DNA of 64,000 nucleotides from Neckera pumila (taxonomy: Eukaryota > Streptophyta > Bryopsida > Hypnales > Neckeraceae), in the NCBI GenBank assembly GCA_963969595.1, contig OZ018413.1, positions 11,646,211 through 11,710,210 on the forward strand, given 5' to 3'. The notes under the pieces are model-generated. The model made no database searches. It was not told the origin of the DNA and saw only the letters and a program-made list of their open reading frames with translations. Positions 9,883-22,034 of the stretch are shown here, piece after piece. The stretch's first letter is position 1. Each line of letters begins with the position of its first letter. Both the position numbers and the translations under genes were made by a program.

Positions 9883-10718
9883 ATAAATAATTTTCCTCCC
9901 CCCTCTAACACCGTTGATCTTGAAAAGAAATATGGATACCGATACCGATATAAGATACAAACATTTTGAGATATGTACAAGATACAATATGGTACAAATA
10001 CATATATGATAATATATATAAAAAGTACGGATACAAAATATTTAAGCCATTAACCTATATTATTTGCCTACAGGTTGGTCTAAAAAATATAAGTATGGTT
10101 GAAGGGGAAGGATTTAATAATGGATTTCTTTGGAATGCTCATAGGTCATATTATACTCAAATAGACCAAAAAGAAGTCACACAATATAAAATTGCAGTTT
10201 ATTTCTTTTTTAATTATATATTTTAAAATTCAATGAACTAATTATAATCAATCAACTTTTTTCTACTAGTCTTTCACCATAGGCTAAGATTGGCATGATT
10301 CTTTTATCAAAAAAAAAAAAAAAATTATCTAAAATTTTGATTAAAGTTTGAATATCAACTTGTCTTTTTACAATGGTAAGAAAAAATGCCTATTACCTAA
10401 TGAATATCAATGTGATTGATTCCAAAAAAATTACTTGATTATATAATCATATAATAAAGTAAAAAGGCCTATTCTACTACAATTTGAATACTTTCACATT
10501 TTGTTTAATGTTCAAAAGTAAAAACAATTGAAAGTCCTTATTGATATAAACGTCAACCCAAATGTTGATCATGTCAAAACAAAAAACATATATATTATTC
10601 ATCTAGAAGGCACCATATTAGAAATTGATTGTTTAAATTAATTATTTGAATAAATTAACAATCAGCGAAAAGGTAATGAACTAAAAAATATTCCCTATTT
10701 GTGTACAACATTTAATCA
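9883..10718. other. AT-rich stretch with GATAC-type degenerate simple repeat
   Basis: Between about 9930 and 10035 short GATAC, ATATGG and GTACAA motifs repeat irregularly; a similar inverse tract lies at 35215-35310. No gene is recognised, and the 86-codon plus frame at 9966 is low-complexity. Confidence 0.4.
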
Positions 10719-11635
10719 TTAACCCCTAAAGGACCAAGGTGATTTTCCTATCAAAAACCACTCAAAATTATTCTTTCAATTGCAAAGAGAAAAGAGCTTT
10801 AAAAATAGTTTTGCATATAAATCGTAAGATCTTATATTTGACTAGTATATGAATACGTGGAAGAAACTTCAGAAACTTTGACCATGTAGATTGCAAAATA
10901 TATGCATTTAAAGTGAAGAAAACAAGTTTTTTTGGCATCTTGCTTGATTAGATTTTGTGGCTTTGAATCTTTTTAGTTGAAATTTTTGCACTATTGATTT
11001 TGATTTTCTACTTATTTATATTAAGTAGTTGAGTTGAGAATCTAAAAACAAATTTTGGAAAAAAATCACTTACTTTTCACTCATTAAAAAATTGTTAAAT
11101 AGAGGTATATTCAAGATTGAAGAAAAAACAAAATTGTTAATAGCTTTTAGATGGAATTGAATCACAATAATCCGAACGGTGAGATTTTTTTAGCAAGAAA
11201 AACTAACCTAATCTAAAAAAAAAATTTGAACTTTTAAAAATTGCATTCAAAAATGAATTCTACAAGTTATTTTTTTAAGAAGATGCTTAGATTGCCCAAA
11301 AAACTAAGATTGTCCATAACTTTCTCATTAGTCCAATTTGAATGAAACAAAGCTTCATATGTAGACAAAAATATAATCTTTGATAAAAAAATTTGAAAAA
11401 AAATTATTTTGACTTTCTGTGATTTTTTTTGTACTGCTCGTTGAACTCCATTTTTGCTTATTGTGCCATTGCTTCCGGCATCGACTAAAATAAAAAAATA
11501 TATATTCACAAAGCTCTCGTAAAAATATACAACCTCAAAAAATCCTAAAAAAATATCACTAAAAATTGAGACAGTAGGAACCTGCACGGACCCAAATTGT
11601 CCCCCGAGGAAACAAATGGTCCTTTAGGGGTTTAA
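10719..11635 (+). mobile_element. TTAA element, subfamily B
   Basis: It starts TTAACCCCTAAAGGACC and ends GGTCCTTTAGGGG followed by TTTAAA, one base longer than the usual TTAA. It carries GTCCCCCGAGG near the tail, as subfamily B does. It is more diverged inside than most copies and is non-coding. Confidence 0.8.
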
Positions 11636-11985
11636 AAACCTTGTAGACAAATGTATATTAGAGAAGTATAAAAGTTTTGGATAAAACTATTCTCTTAAAT
11701 CGTTGTATTGTAATATAGTCCTTGCCATAGATGATTTATGTCCTTCCAAGGATTTTTCCAATGAACTCTTGTGTCTCCAACTATCAAATGGATGGTTATA
11801 TCATCCATTCATAAATTTATTATAAAGATGACAACATCAATGTAATTAATAAATTCAAAGGTTGGTGGAATTATGAGAATGGACTCTAGTCCTTTGTTTG
11901 GAAAGTAATGGTGGTCTATTTGAATGTGATTTGACCCTCATGACCCTTAATACTAAATGGCTCCTACATTTTCCAAAAAAACTAT
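11636..11985. other. non-coding stretch
   Basis: AT-rich, no gene or known element recognised. Confidence 0.35.
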
Positions 11986-12274
11986 CATTAGAAGAGATTT
12001 GAGGGCATTAGAAGGCCGTTTCAGGCCTGTTCCCAATGCTGTCCCGATTCTGTGAACAGCCGATACAGGCTGTCAGAATTTTTTTTTTCAAAAATAAAAA
12101 TAAAAATAATTTTTTTGCCCAAAATATCATTCTAAGCAAAAAAAAAAAAAAAATTCTTTCGAAAATGATGTGGCACTGTCTCGACCACGTTAGTCAACAG
12201 CTTTCCTGCGTTCCCGCAATTTGGGAACGCAGGATAACTCGCGAGCTCTTGGAGGCCTCAAATCTCTTCTAATG
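11986..12274 (+). mobile_element. MITE family M (CATTAG ends), copy 1
   Basis: Inverted ends CATTAGAAGAGATTTGAGG and CCTCAAATCTCTTCTAATG enclose about 250 bp. Near the right end is a strong hairpin, TCCTGCGTTCCC paired with GGGAACGCAGGA (12202-12234). Copies 2 and 3 carry the equivalent hairpin at the left end, so they are inverted. No target duplication is clear, so the superfamily is open. Confidence 0.8.
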
Positions 12275-12334
12275 TTTGAAAATTCATATTCCATACAAAT
12301 GATATTTTCTATTAGAAACAAAATAACTTCCCTC

Positions 12335-13227
12335 TTCACCCTTTAAACTCCTTGACTATGTTTTCACTGAAATCACTCAAGAATTGCCATTTTTAGTTCA
12401 AGTACCAAATTTTGAATCTTTTTTTTTTTTTTACATATGTAGTTATAGGATCTTGTTGTAATAGACTAACTTGAGAACATGTAGAAAAAATTTAAAACAT
12501 TTCCACCGTGTGGATTGAAAGATATAAGCGTTTGAAATTACAAAATTGCTATTTTGGTTCCTGTAAAAAATCGAGCAGCTGCACTTCACAAGCTTGCTTT
12601 TCTATTAAAAAAAAATGGCCAAAATAGTGGCCATATACTTGAAAAATTTCAGATCATTTGGAATTGTACAACATATAGGAAAAAAATAGTAAGTAGAAAG
12701 AAGTAGAGAATGATTCAAAATTCTAAACTGTTAAGAATTTAGTTATGGAATTGAAAAATGACAATCCCAATGGTTGCATTTTTGTAATAAAAATTAACAT
12801 CCTTTGATTTTATTTTATTAAAAAAATATTGAAAATTGAATAAGATAAAGGACTTCAAAGTTTATTTTAGAGTAGAGAATCCATAACTGCCCGCAAACAA
12901 AAATTCCTCATAACTTTTGACCCATTGCTTTAAATTGAATGATTTAAAGCTTTCTAAGTATATATAACTCTAGAATACCAATTTCAAATTTTTGTTTATA
13001 AAAAAAGTTTTTTTTTTTATATGCCCAGTCTGCCCGCCCGTAACATATTAGGCCACAACTTTTGATTCATATTTGCAAATGTCATAAAATTTTATTCACA
13101 TGAAAGATATTCTTTGTCCTCAACTTCTATTATAATTTGGGCCTAAAATATGAAAATTTCAAATCATAGGTACCTGCCCAAAATTGCTATGTTGCTAAAA
13201 ATAGCAGGTTGGTCTTTTAGGGATTAA
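12335..13227 (+). mobile_element. TTAA element, subfamily A
   Basis: The left flank has decayed from TTAA to TTCA (12335-12338) and the first bases are altered, but CTCCTTGACTATGTTTTCAC follows as in other A heads. The right end is CTTTTAGGGATTAA. Landmarks are in order. It is non-coding and older than the intact copies. Confidence 0.75.
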
Positions 13228-13713
13228 CTTTGTAAAGATGCTGCTGATTTAAAAGGTATGATGGATGACTTCCTTGCTATTCTTCAATGTAGGATCAAAG
13301 AATGCACCTATTGGTCCAATGATTGGAATATTTGGGTGATTACCTTCATCATAGAGGGCCTTGTCTTTTGAAGGTTAACCTTTAAAGGACACTTAAGCCA
13401 ACAAAAAGTGGCAATGGATGGCTTCATTGTTCAGGAAACAAGGAATGCACCTATTGATTCAATAATTGGAGCACAAGTTTTGGTGACTACCTTAGTCACG
13501 GGGGCCGTGTCCTTCCAAGATTAATTCTTTGTAAGGTACAATCTCCCATTACAAACCATTGTCCCATCGTCATTCAATAGGGTTTCTTAAATGCAAGTGA
13601 GGCTAGTATTATTTTTCAACCATTAGGTTTTAGTTTCCAACCATCAATTCTACCATTCTTGTCTCGACACATGTGTTTCATTTGGAGTGCCAAAGTGAAC
13701 AAGAAATAGTCTC
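13228..13713. other. non-coding stretch with a diverged direct repeat
   Basis: Two loosely matching blocks (about 13253-13375 and 13410-13520) share GATGGATGACTTCCT-like, AGGAATGCACCTATTG and GGGCCTTGTCTTTTGAAGGTTAA-like wording, suggesting an old duplication. No gene is recognised. Confidence 0.4.
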
Positions 13714-14624
13714 TTAACCCCTAAAGTTCCTTGATTGTGTTCTCACCAAAAATGCTCCAAAACTGCCATTTCTAGCACAAGTACCAAATTTTTGAAAAAT
13801 ATCATTTTTGGACACAACCATACAATTTTGTAGTACTTTGGTTTGGAAATGTGTTGAAAAAATTTCAAAAATTTCCATCGGGTAGATTGGAAGATATTAG
13901 CATTTGAAGTGGCAAAAGTCCTTTTTTGGGCCGTGCAAAAAATCGAGCAGCTGCACTTCACAAGGTCAAATTATTATGCAAAAAATTCTAAAATGATTGT
14001 GCTTCTTTGAATTCATTCTTCAGAGCAAGTTGGCTACATGCTTGAAAGTTTTCAGATTATTTGGAATTGTACAACATATAGGAAAAAAATAGTGAGTAGA
14101 AAGAAGTAGAGAATGGTTCAAAACACTAAATTGTTAAGAAGTTAATTATGGAATTGAAAAATGCCAATTCCAATGGTTGCAATGTTGTAATAAACAACCT
14201 ACATTGTACAATTTTATTTTTCTTGAAAATTATTAAAAATTGAGTGAAATAAACAACTTCAAAGTTTATTTTAGAGTAGACAATCCATAACTGCCCGCAA
14301 ACTAAAAATCCTTGTAATGTTTGACTCATTGATCAAAATGGAATGATTCAAAGCTTTCTACATGTATATAAATCTAATAAACCAATTTCAAATTTTTATT
14401 TTTGAAAAAAGTAATTTTTTTTTATCTGCTCGGACTGCCCGATTACAAAAAAAGTAACATATTAGGCCATAACTTTTGACTTGTATTTCCAAATGTCATG
14501 AAATTTGGTGCATATGAAAGATATTCCTTGTCCCCACCTTCTATAAAAATTTCAGCCCAAAATATGCAAATCTCCAGCTACACGTACCTGCCCAAAAAAT
14601 GCATGTTGGTCCTTTAGGGGTTAA
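13714..14624 (+). mobile_element. TTAA element, subfamily A
   Basis: Complete ends: TTAACCCCTAAAG and GGTCCTTTAGGGGTTAA. Landmarks are clear: CTGCCATTTCTAG, CCAATTCCAATGG, CAAAGCTTTC, GGACTGCCCG and CATAACTTTTGAC. A good reference copy, 911 bp, non-coding. Confidence 0.88.
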
Positions 14625-14847
14625 GTGATTGGAATGGAGAGACTCTATACATTGGACATAGGTCAATGAATCCCCATCATTTCTATAGATGCACCTCTGA
14701 AAATATTTGTTTTGCCTTGCACTGCTCCTAATCCCGTTGTAGTTCCTTATTTGGTCAATTATGGGTGGTTCTACCTTACCCAAAATTTCTCACTTTTTTG
14801 TGATCCAAAATCATGTATACCTCACCTCCAACATATTCTCCAAGGTA

Positions 14848-15180
14848 TAAGGTAGGATGCTTTAAAAGCGACCGGCTTCTTCAAATCAACCCTACAAAAT
14901 GGTACTGAACAGATATGAGTTGGTCTTTAAATGGACCACTTTAGTCATTGATTGGACGCATTTTGGGAAACCTAGGGTCACAAATAGGTACCTACAACAA
15001 AAATCTTAGAAAATTCATAACTAATTGAAAAATGCTTCAAAAAATATGAAAGCACTTGTGTTACGTTCTTCATTGATTTTTCTTTCTCTAAAAAATGAGT
15101 GAAATTTTTTTTCTATTCATACAAACCTACAAAAAGGTGGACCAGCCCTTAAATGGTCGCTTTTAGAGCATCCTACCTTA
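14848..15180. mobile_element. MITE with TAAGGTAGGATGCT ends
   Basis: TAAGGTAGGATGCT at the left and AGCATCCTACCTTA at the right are perfect inverted ends. The similarity extends inward (AAAAGCGACC against GGTCGCTTTT). GGTA flanks both sides (14844-14847 and 15181-15184) as a likely short target duplication. It is non-coding; the superfamily is not assigned. Confidence 0.75.
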
Positions 15181-16148
15181 GGTATGATTCATTGGCAAGT
15201 TGCTTGAATGATAACTTAACTTACGTTGACACACACACTTTACCTCACCTAACGCCACACAAGTGTTGCAAATTGAACGACACTTGGGGATGAGGCTCCC
15301 TCCCCTCCCCTCCCCTCCTCTCCTCTTGGAATGCGAGCGTGGAGTGTGAGTGGAGTGCATCGTCCTGACAGTAAGTTGCAACAAGCCAATTCCCATTCTA
15401 TACTAAACTACGAAGCTTAGCTTGCTTGTAGAACTCCCTCCCTTGGGCCAACGTTCCAACTTCCGTCCCCACTTTCAACCTGACCAAGGTCCAACGGTCC
15501 AACTTCCACCTGAAGAACCGATCTGTGCAAATCACTTAAGAATCAATGTCGCCCTTGCTTTTCCCAAAGAGTGGGTTTTCAGGTCTTTTCTTTTTCCTTT
15601 TTTTTACACAAGGAAAGGACTGGAGGTATGATTTGAAGTACACTGAACTCCGTGTAGAAGAAGATAAAGTTACAGACAGAATGTGGAGCAGGCAATACAG
15701 CCTCTCACAAGGCTGGGCTAGGCTGGGCTGGGGGGAGAAAATTCTATTTATTACTGACTGCACTAAATTGTCAACTAAGGTACACACTTAATGTTGGTGG
15801 GTAAGCCGGTGAGGTAAACTGGTCTTAAAGCGACCTTTGCAATGAAATTTCGTTTCATTTGGGTAAAAAAAAAAAAGAAGAAGAAAAAAGAAAAAGTGAC
15901 CCTTTACAAGCTGATTGCCTTTCGAGGGGAAGCTAATCTCCTTGAGAAACAATTTTCAGTACATTTTGGGTAGGAAGAAAAATGGAATTGGGGTCTAACC
16001 CAAGTCGTTTTGTGGAATTAGTTATGAATTTTTGAAGTTGAAACACTATGGTCACTAAACGCGACCACCTCCTGAAATGAACACTAATACTACATCAAAG
16101 AAAGCAAAATGTACTCCTATGTCATGTTTGATTTCAGAACATGGTTGC
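15181..16148. other. non-coding stretch, moderately GC-rich at 15200-15530
   Basis: It contains a CCCTC run (15300-15325), a C+A-rich block with repeated CCAAC/CCAACTTCC, and an AAG-rich run near 15870. GGTCTTAAAGCGACC (15820) and GGTCACTAAACGCGACC (16050) resemble the ends of the preceding MITE and may bound a decayed relative. No gene recognised. Confidence 0.35.
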
Positions 16149-17081
16149 TTAACCCCTAAAGGACCATTGTCCCTTCGGGGGACAAATGCATTTTTGGGCA
16201 GGTACCTACGGGCTGAAATTTTCTTTTGATTTTTTGAAACTTTTTTTGGAGGTAGAAAAGCTGATTAGCTTCATGGGAATATAAATGTTTTCACAATCGG
16301 TGCTCGGGAACAAAAGTTATGACCAAATAAGCTCAAAACAAGGGACGATGGGCAACAAAAAAAATTTGCAATTTTTTTTTTTTTTTTTTTAAGTATTTTT
16401 TTTCTCATAGATTATATTTTTGTCTATCTAGAAAGATTTGATTCATTTCATTTGGATTTTGTATGAGAAAGTTATGGACATTCTTGTTTTTCGGGCAGTT
16501 AGAGCATCTTTTTGAAAAAAATACTTGTAGGATTCATTTCTAAATGCAATTTTTCAAATTTTTCAGATTTGTTTTTTTTGCATGGTTTAGTTTACTTGCT
16601 AGAACAATCTCACCATTGGAATTAGTGCATTTTAATCTCACCTAAAATATATAAATATTTTAGATTTTCCTTCTATCTTGTACCTACTTCTACTTAACAA
16701 TTTGTTTAATAATGAAAATTAAGTTTTTTTGAACTTTTTTTTTTGGGCTAGATTCTCAACTCAATTCTCCAGTATAAACTATTAAAAGCTCAAAACTCTG
16801 TAGTGCAAAAAAATAAAGTTAAAAATGTTCAAAGTCAAAAAATCTAGTCCCACAATGTGCTGAAAAACTTGTTTTTTTCACTTTAAACACAGATATCTTG
16901 CAATCTGTGTGGTCAAAAATTCTGAAATTTTTTCCACATACTCTCATACTAGTTAGGTGTAAGACCCTACGATTAGATGTGAAAAAAAAAGCATTTTTCA
17001 AAATTTTTTACTCTTTGCTATAGAAATGGCAGTTTTGAGTGTTTTTTGGCAGAAAAAAGGCCTTGGTCCTTTAGGGGTTAA
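16149..17081 (-). mobile_element. TTAA element, subfamily B
   Basis: Complete ends TTAACCCCTAAAGGACC and GGTCCTTTAGGGGTTAA, 933 bp. Its tail carries GTCCCTTCGGGGGACAA, a hairpin-capable motif shared by B copies. Its sequence around 16335 is the uninterrupted site for the CACTA MITE found in the 41218 copy. It is non-coding. Confidence 0.88.
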
Positions 17082-17664
17082 AACCCTAAGTCTAATACCA
17101 CCATGGATCATCACTCAGTGCACATCTTTAAAATCAGTATATATGTATGTAGAAGAAACAATTTTAGACTTAATCAACCAAAAAAGAATTGGGCCCTTGA
17201 TAACTTTGGCATACGGTATCTAAATGTGCTGGAGTCTTTGATGTGTTGGAGTCTCCTTCCACTTACCAACAAAAAAATCAATGAAAATAACAACTAGGCA
17301 TAGTGGCTAGTCTAATAATAGTAACTAGGCATAGTAGAAAAAAATAGTATTATCCACCTCAGGCCCCTTTATATGACACCCTCTCAAGTGGGCACCCAAA
17401 AAGCCGCCACGTTTTGCTAATGTGTATAGTTGCTATCATAGACAAATCAAATTCTTGTATTTCCTTGTGGTCAAGTGAAAGGAGGTTCCAATGCACAAAA
17501 GAATGCAACATTTGGATACCAAATGAAAAAGTTAGAAAGAGTAAAAAAAAAATTGGGTAGAGGTTTTGAATCATTTCTTCTACATAGGTACATGCTGATT
17601 TTGGAGATGTACACAAAGTAATGATGGCTGTTTTAGATAGGATGTGGTTTTGCAACTGCCCACC
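17082..17664. other. non-coding stretch with a diverged inverted repeat
   Basis: Similar words (GTACATGCTGATTTTGGAGATGT-like on one side and ACATCTTTAAAATCAGTATA-like on the other) occur inverted around 17120-17215 and 17480-17610, so a decayed palindromic element is possible. No gene is recognised. Confidence 0.4.
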
Positions 17665-19506
17665 TTAACCTCTAAAGTCCTAAGGCCTTTTTTCCGTCAA
17701 AAAATTATTCAAGACTGTCATTTCTAGTGCAAAGATAATTAAAAAATCAAATGGTACTTTTTGCATATCTAAGAATGGGATCTTGTAGTAGACTGATATG
17801 AAAATGTGTGGAAAAAATTTCATACACTTTGACTTCATAGATTGCAAGATAAATGCATTCAAAGTGAAGAAATCACGTTCTTTAGCACCATAGCAAACTA
17901 GTTTATGAGGCTTTTGAATCTTCTTAGTTTAAAAGTTTTGCATTGTAGATTTTGAATTTAAATTTTTTATCATGAAAATTTGAGTAAAGTTTAAAAAATA
18001 AATAAATTAAAATGTTAAAAAATAATGTAATTTTCATCCTTTTAAAAATTATTAAGAAGAAGAAAGTATATCAAAGAGCAGAAACTAAATCATTGAAAGC
18101 TCTAAGACAGAATTAAAATACACCAATTCCAATGGTGAGATTGTTTTAACCCTTAAAAGCTCGTTGTCCCTTTGGGGGACAAATATGTTTTTGGGCAGGT
18201 ACCTACGGGCTGAAGTTTTCTCCTGATTTTTTGAAACTTTTTTGAAAGGTAAAAAAACTGATTAGCTTCATGGGAATATAATTTTTTTCACAATTGGTGC
18301 CTGGGAACAAAAGTTATGACCAAATAAGCTCAAAATAGGGGACGGCGGGCAGCAAAAAAAAATTGTATTTTTTTTTTTTTTTGTAGTATTTTTTTCTCAT
18401 AGATTATATTTTTGTCTATCTAAAAAGCTTTGATTCATTTCATTTGGATTTGTTATGAGAAAGTTATGGACATTCTTGTTTTTGGGGCACTTAGAGCATC
18501 TTTTTGAAAAAAATAACTTGTAGGGCTCATTTTTTAATGCAATTTTTCAAATTTTTCAAATTTTTTTTTTGGCATGGTTTAGTTTACTTGCTAGAACAAT
18601 CTGACCATTGGGATTAGTGCATTTTAATTCCATCTAAAATATATGAATATTTTAGATTTTCCTTCATTCCGTACCTACTTCTACTTAACAATTTTTCCAA
18701 TAATGATAATTAAGTTTTTTTGAATGTTTTTTTTTGGGTAGATTGTCATTTCAATTCTCCACTATAAACTTTTAAGTCTCAAAACTCTGTAGTGTAAAAA
18801 TTTTAAGTTAAAAATGTTCAAAGTCAAAAATTCCAATCCCACAATGTGCTGAAAATTTTCCCTTTTTTACTTTAAACATAGATATCTTCCAATCTGTGCA
18901 GTCAAAAATTCTGAAATTTTTTCCACACATTTTCATACTAGTTAGGTGTAAGATCCTATGGTTAGATGTGCAAAATAAACATTAAAATTTTTTTTTTCAC
19001 TCTTTGCCTAAAAAATGGCAGTTTTGAGTGTTTTTTGGTAGAAAAAAGGCCTTGGGCCTTTAGGGGTTAATAACCAAATTTTTTTCAATAGAATTTTTTC
19101 TTTTTAAAAAATGTGAAAATTGAGGTCAAAAACAAATATTATATATTCTTTTCTCAAAAGAAAACTACGATTGGCCCCTAAAAAAGATGTTCCATAACAT
19201 TTACATCACAAATCCAAATGGAATGAATAATAGCTTTCCATGTAGACAAAAATAAAATCTATGAGAAACAAATTTTTAAATTTTTATTTCAAGTTTTATT
19301 GGATTTTTTTCCTACCCACCGATTTCCATTTTGGACTTATTGTGGTATAACTTTTTCTCCTGGCACCAATTGAAATAAAAATTGTACTTAGAAAGCTAAA
19401 AGTTTTTCTATCTTATGAAAAAGTTTCAAAAAGTATTGCCAAAAATTGAGCTTATGAGAACCTTTGCAAATCCATGTTGTCTCCTAAATAGACACTAGGA
19501 CTTTAA
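17665..19506 (+). mobile_element. TTAA element, subfamily B, split by a nested copy
   Basis: The head starts TTAACCTCTAAAGTCC and the decayed tail ends GGACTTTAA near 19506. The element is interrupted at 18146 by a complete B copy. Without the insert it is about 920 bp, the normal size. It is non-coding. Confidence 0.8.
18146..19070 (-). mobile_element. TTAA element, subfamily B, nested
   Basis: TTAACCCTTAAAAGC at the left and GGCCTTTAGGGGTTAA at the right. It lies in the TTAA of the outer element just after that element's CAATTCCAATGGTGAGATT landmark. It is very similar to the copy at 16149. Non-coding. Confidence 0.87.
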
Positions 19507-20065
19507 TAAGAAATTATATGACAAATATTGTAACCAGATTCATGAGAATGGGCATCCCAATCAAGAACACAATTGAATTTAATGTTGTGACTATCACATT
19601 TATTGATGTGGCTCCCAGTAGACAAACAAATGTGATATTATAGATAAGCAAACAAAATATTTATCAATAGTTGTATTGGGTCAAGAAGTTTAAATTCAAG
19701 GTGATTGCAAGAATGACTTGTCAATTTTATTCTACTTTAGCATGTTTTGGCTAGTATTTATTATACTATGACCATTTGGAAAAAAATATTAAAAAATAAA
19801 ATAAAATAATTATATTTAGTATAATATTAAAAATAATATATCACCAAAATTTTGAGACCTAAAAAAAATGTAGGTCAAAAGTCATTCAAGAAATAGAACG
19901 GCATAAATTTTGAAGAAAATAGACACTTTGACGATGTAATTTGTAAGAACTAGGAAAATAATTTTATAAAAGAAACTAAAAATTGGTCATTTTGGAAGAA
20001 TTCATGGTGATGAGATTTCACCAAAAGGATGTTCTTGAAACCATCTTCAATGTCTTGAAATCACC
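19507..20065. other. non-coding stretch
   Basis: AT-rich, no feature recognised. Confidence 0.35.
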
Positions 20066-22034
20066 TTAATCCTTAAAGTACCAAGCCGCATTTTTTTGGC
20101 AACATAGCAATTTGGGCAACTCGCTACAAATAGAAAAATACACTATATTTTTTTAATTTAGTTTTAGATGTGGGGACAAGGAGTACCTTGCCACTCCACC
20201 AAAAAAAAATTCATTTTGAATTTGTCCATGAAAAGTTATGGAAAAAATGTTGTTTTTAATGGACAAAGGAGGCAACATGGGCAAAGTTCTTTACACTAGA
20301 GCAAAAACTGCAATACCATGAACCAAAGAGCTTGGATAAGGCTATGGACAAGCTTTTAGCCCAGGGTCATGCCTGGTACTTCTCTGACATTTTATTGAAC
20401 TCATAAACTTGTCACAATGTACAAAGAGGTGGTAGCAGGGAGACAAATGCTTTATAGCTTCATGTGGCCAAATGAGTGGTTAATGCTAACTACCACATTC
20501 AAACAAAAAAGAAAAATACCCACAAAATTCATTGAATCAATTATCAATCTGTCATTTGATAAACTCCCATACCAAAAAATTTAAGGCAAATTGATACAAT
20601 TGCTTCTTTGACACTTGTTGGAATGATGGGTGGAGAGGTCATTTTTATAATCAAATTCATTGTCCCTCACACATCCTCAAAGGATATGGAATAATTTGAA
20701 GATGAGAGCTTGACCATTCATTGTCAAAATATAGATATTATGTTCAAAGTAGAATTTTAGACCTCATTTTGTCATAGTGGAACAACGTGTTTCAAAAATC
20801 TTTAAACTAAAAGAAGTTGTTAAATAAAGCTAAATTTAATCTCCAGAAATCCGTTTGTGGTTTTGAGCCTCCAAAAAAAGTTATAGACAAAATTTAGAGA
20901 GGATGCTTGAAAATGTCAATGAAAATGTCCCTTGCAATCCCTCTTTGAAATTTGTCTATAACTTTTGAGAAGAGACTCTAAACCTCAAACAGAATTTTGG
21001 AAATGAAAGTTAGTTTTTTTTACTTCAAGTTTTTAAGAAAAAAGTTAGTCTACTATGCCAAAATGAGGCCTGAAATTCTAATATGAATACAATTTTCTAC
21101 TTTTCACTTAACTATAAGCAGTTGAGCTCCTAGTAATTCTAATTCACATATCCCACTTGGGCTGTTTACCTACTACTACCCCACTTGTATAAAGATCCTC
21201 TCTTCTCATCTTGAAATATACAGTGCTATTGGCTTTACAAGTTATGGAAGATTGGCATCTTATATTTTGATATAATTGAAATTTAATGGTAAACATTCAA
21301 GAGTTATAATTTATGTAGCAAAGAAATCTTCAAAATTGAAGGAAAAGAAAATATCTTTAAAACCAAGGAGAACTTTATCCAATGCTAGACTACAGTAAGC
21401 CTAACCTAGCCTCCTCCCGTGCCAAAGCCCAATAGGCACAACTGCCCTTTACTTTTGTTTGGATACAGATTTATCAAGCTTGCCAAAGTTTGATATTTTG
21501 GGCAATTTTTGTTTTTATTTTTTCCTCCTCTAAAGCTAGTTGAAATCTAAAAATCCACCATTCACATTTTGAAGAAATGATTTATGTGCAAACAATAAAT
21601 TGTTGAAAAAAAGGCTTTGTATGAGATTTTTCTTCAACCTAGTTTCCTATTGGAGTCTTTTGGCACATGTTCTCCAATTTGAAATGTTATAATTTTTTTT
21701 GAGCATGAGGACAACTTTATCAAAAAAGTCAAGAAAAAAAATTTAAGCAAAAAATAGAGTTAACTATTGAAAAAGCCTCCCCAAATCAGAACTACCCGGA
21801 ATTTGGATGCCCCCCATGCCAAAAATTGTTTTTTCAACTTCAGATACTATAATTTCACAATCTATACGGTCAAAACCTCCCATTTTTTACTACAACATAA
21901 TGAAATAGTCTAACACTAAGTCTTATGGTTAGATGCAATAGGATTTCATTTGTCATTTTTGGATGGCCTTTGCCATCAAAACGACCCATTTTGTGTGTTT
22001 TTGGTGAAATATAGTCAAAGTACTTCAGGGATCA
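20066..22034 (-). mobile_element. old TTAA element, subfamily A, with insertions
   Basis: The left end reads TTAATCCTTAAAGTACC and is followed by the A-tail wording (GGCAACATAGCAATTTGGGC). The right end reads GGTGAAATATAGTCAAAGTA then CTTCAGGGATCAA, a decayed A head. The extra length is partly explained by a palindromic element at 20740-21205. It is among the oldest copies in the window. Confidence 0.55.
20740..21205. mobile_element. palindromic foldback element P, partial copy
   Basis: The arms share AGAATTTTAGACCTCATTTT with its inverted counterpart, and AGTTATAGACAAAATTT with AAATTTGTCTATAACTTTT. The right arm continues to TAAAGATCCTCTCTTCTC, but the left arm lacks the outer 120 bp seen in the 33069 copy. 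It lies inside the old A element. Confidence 0.65.
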
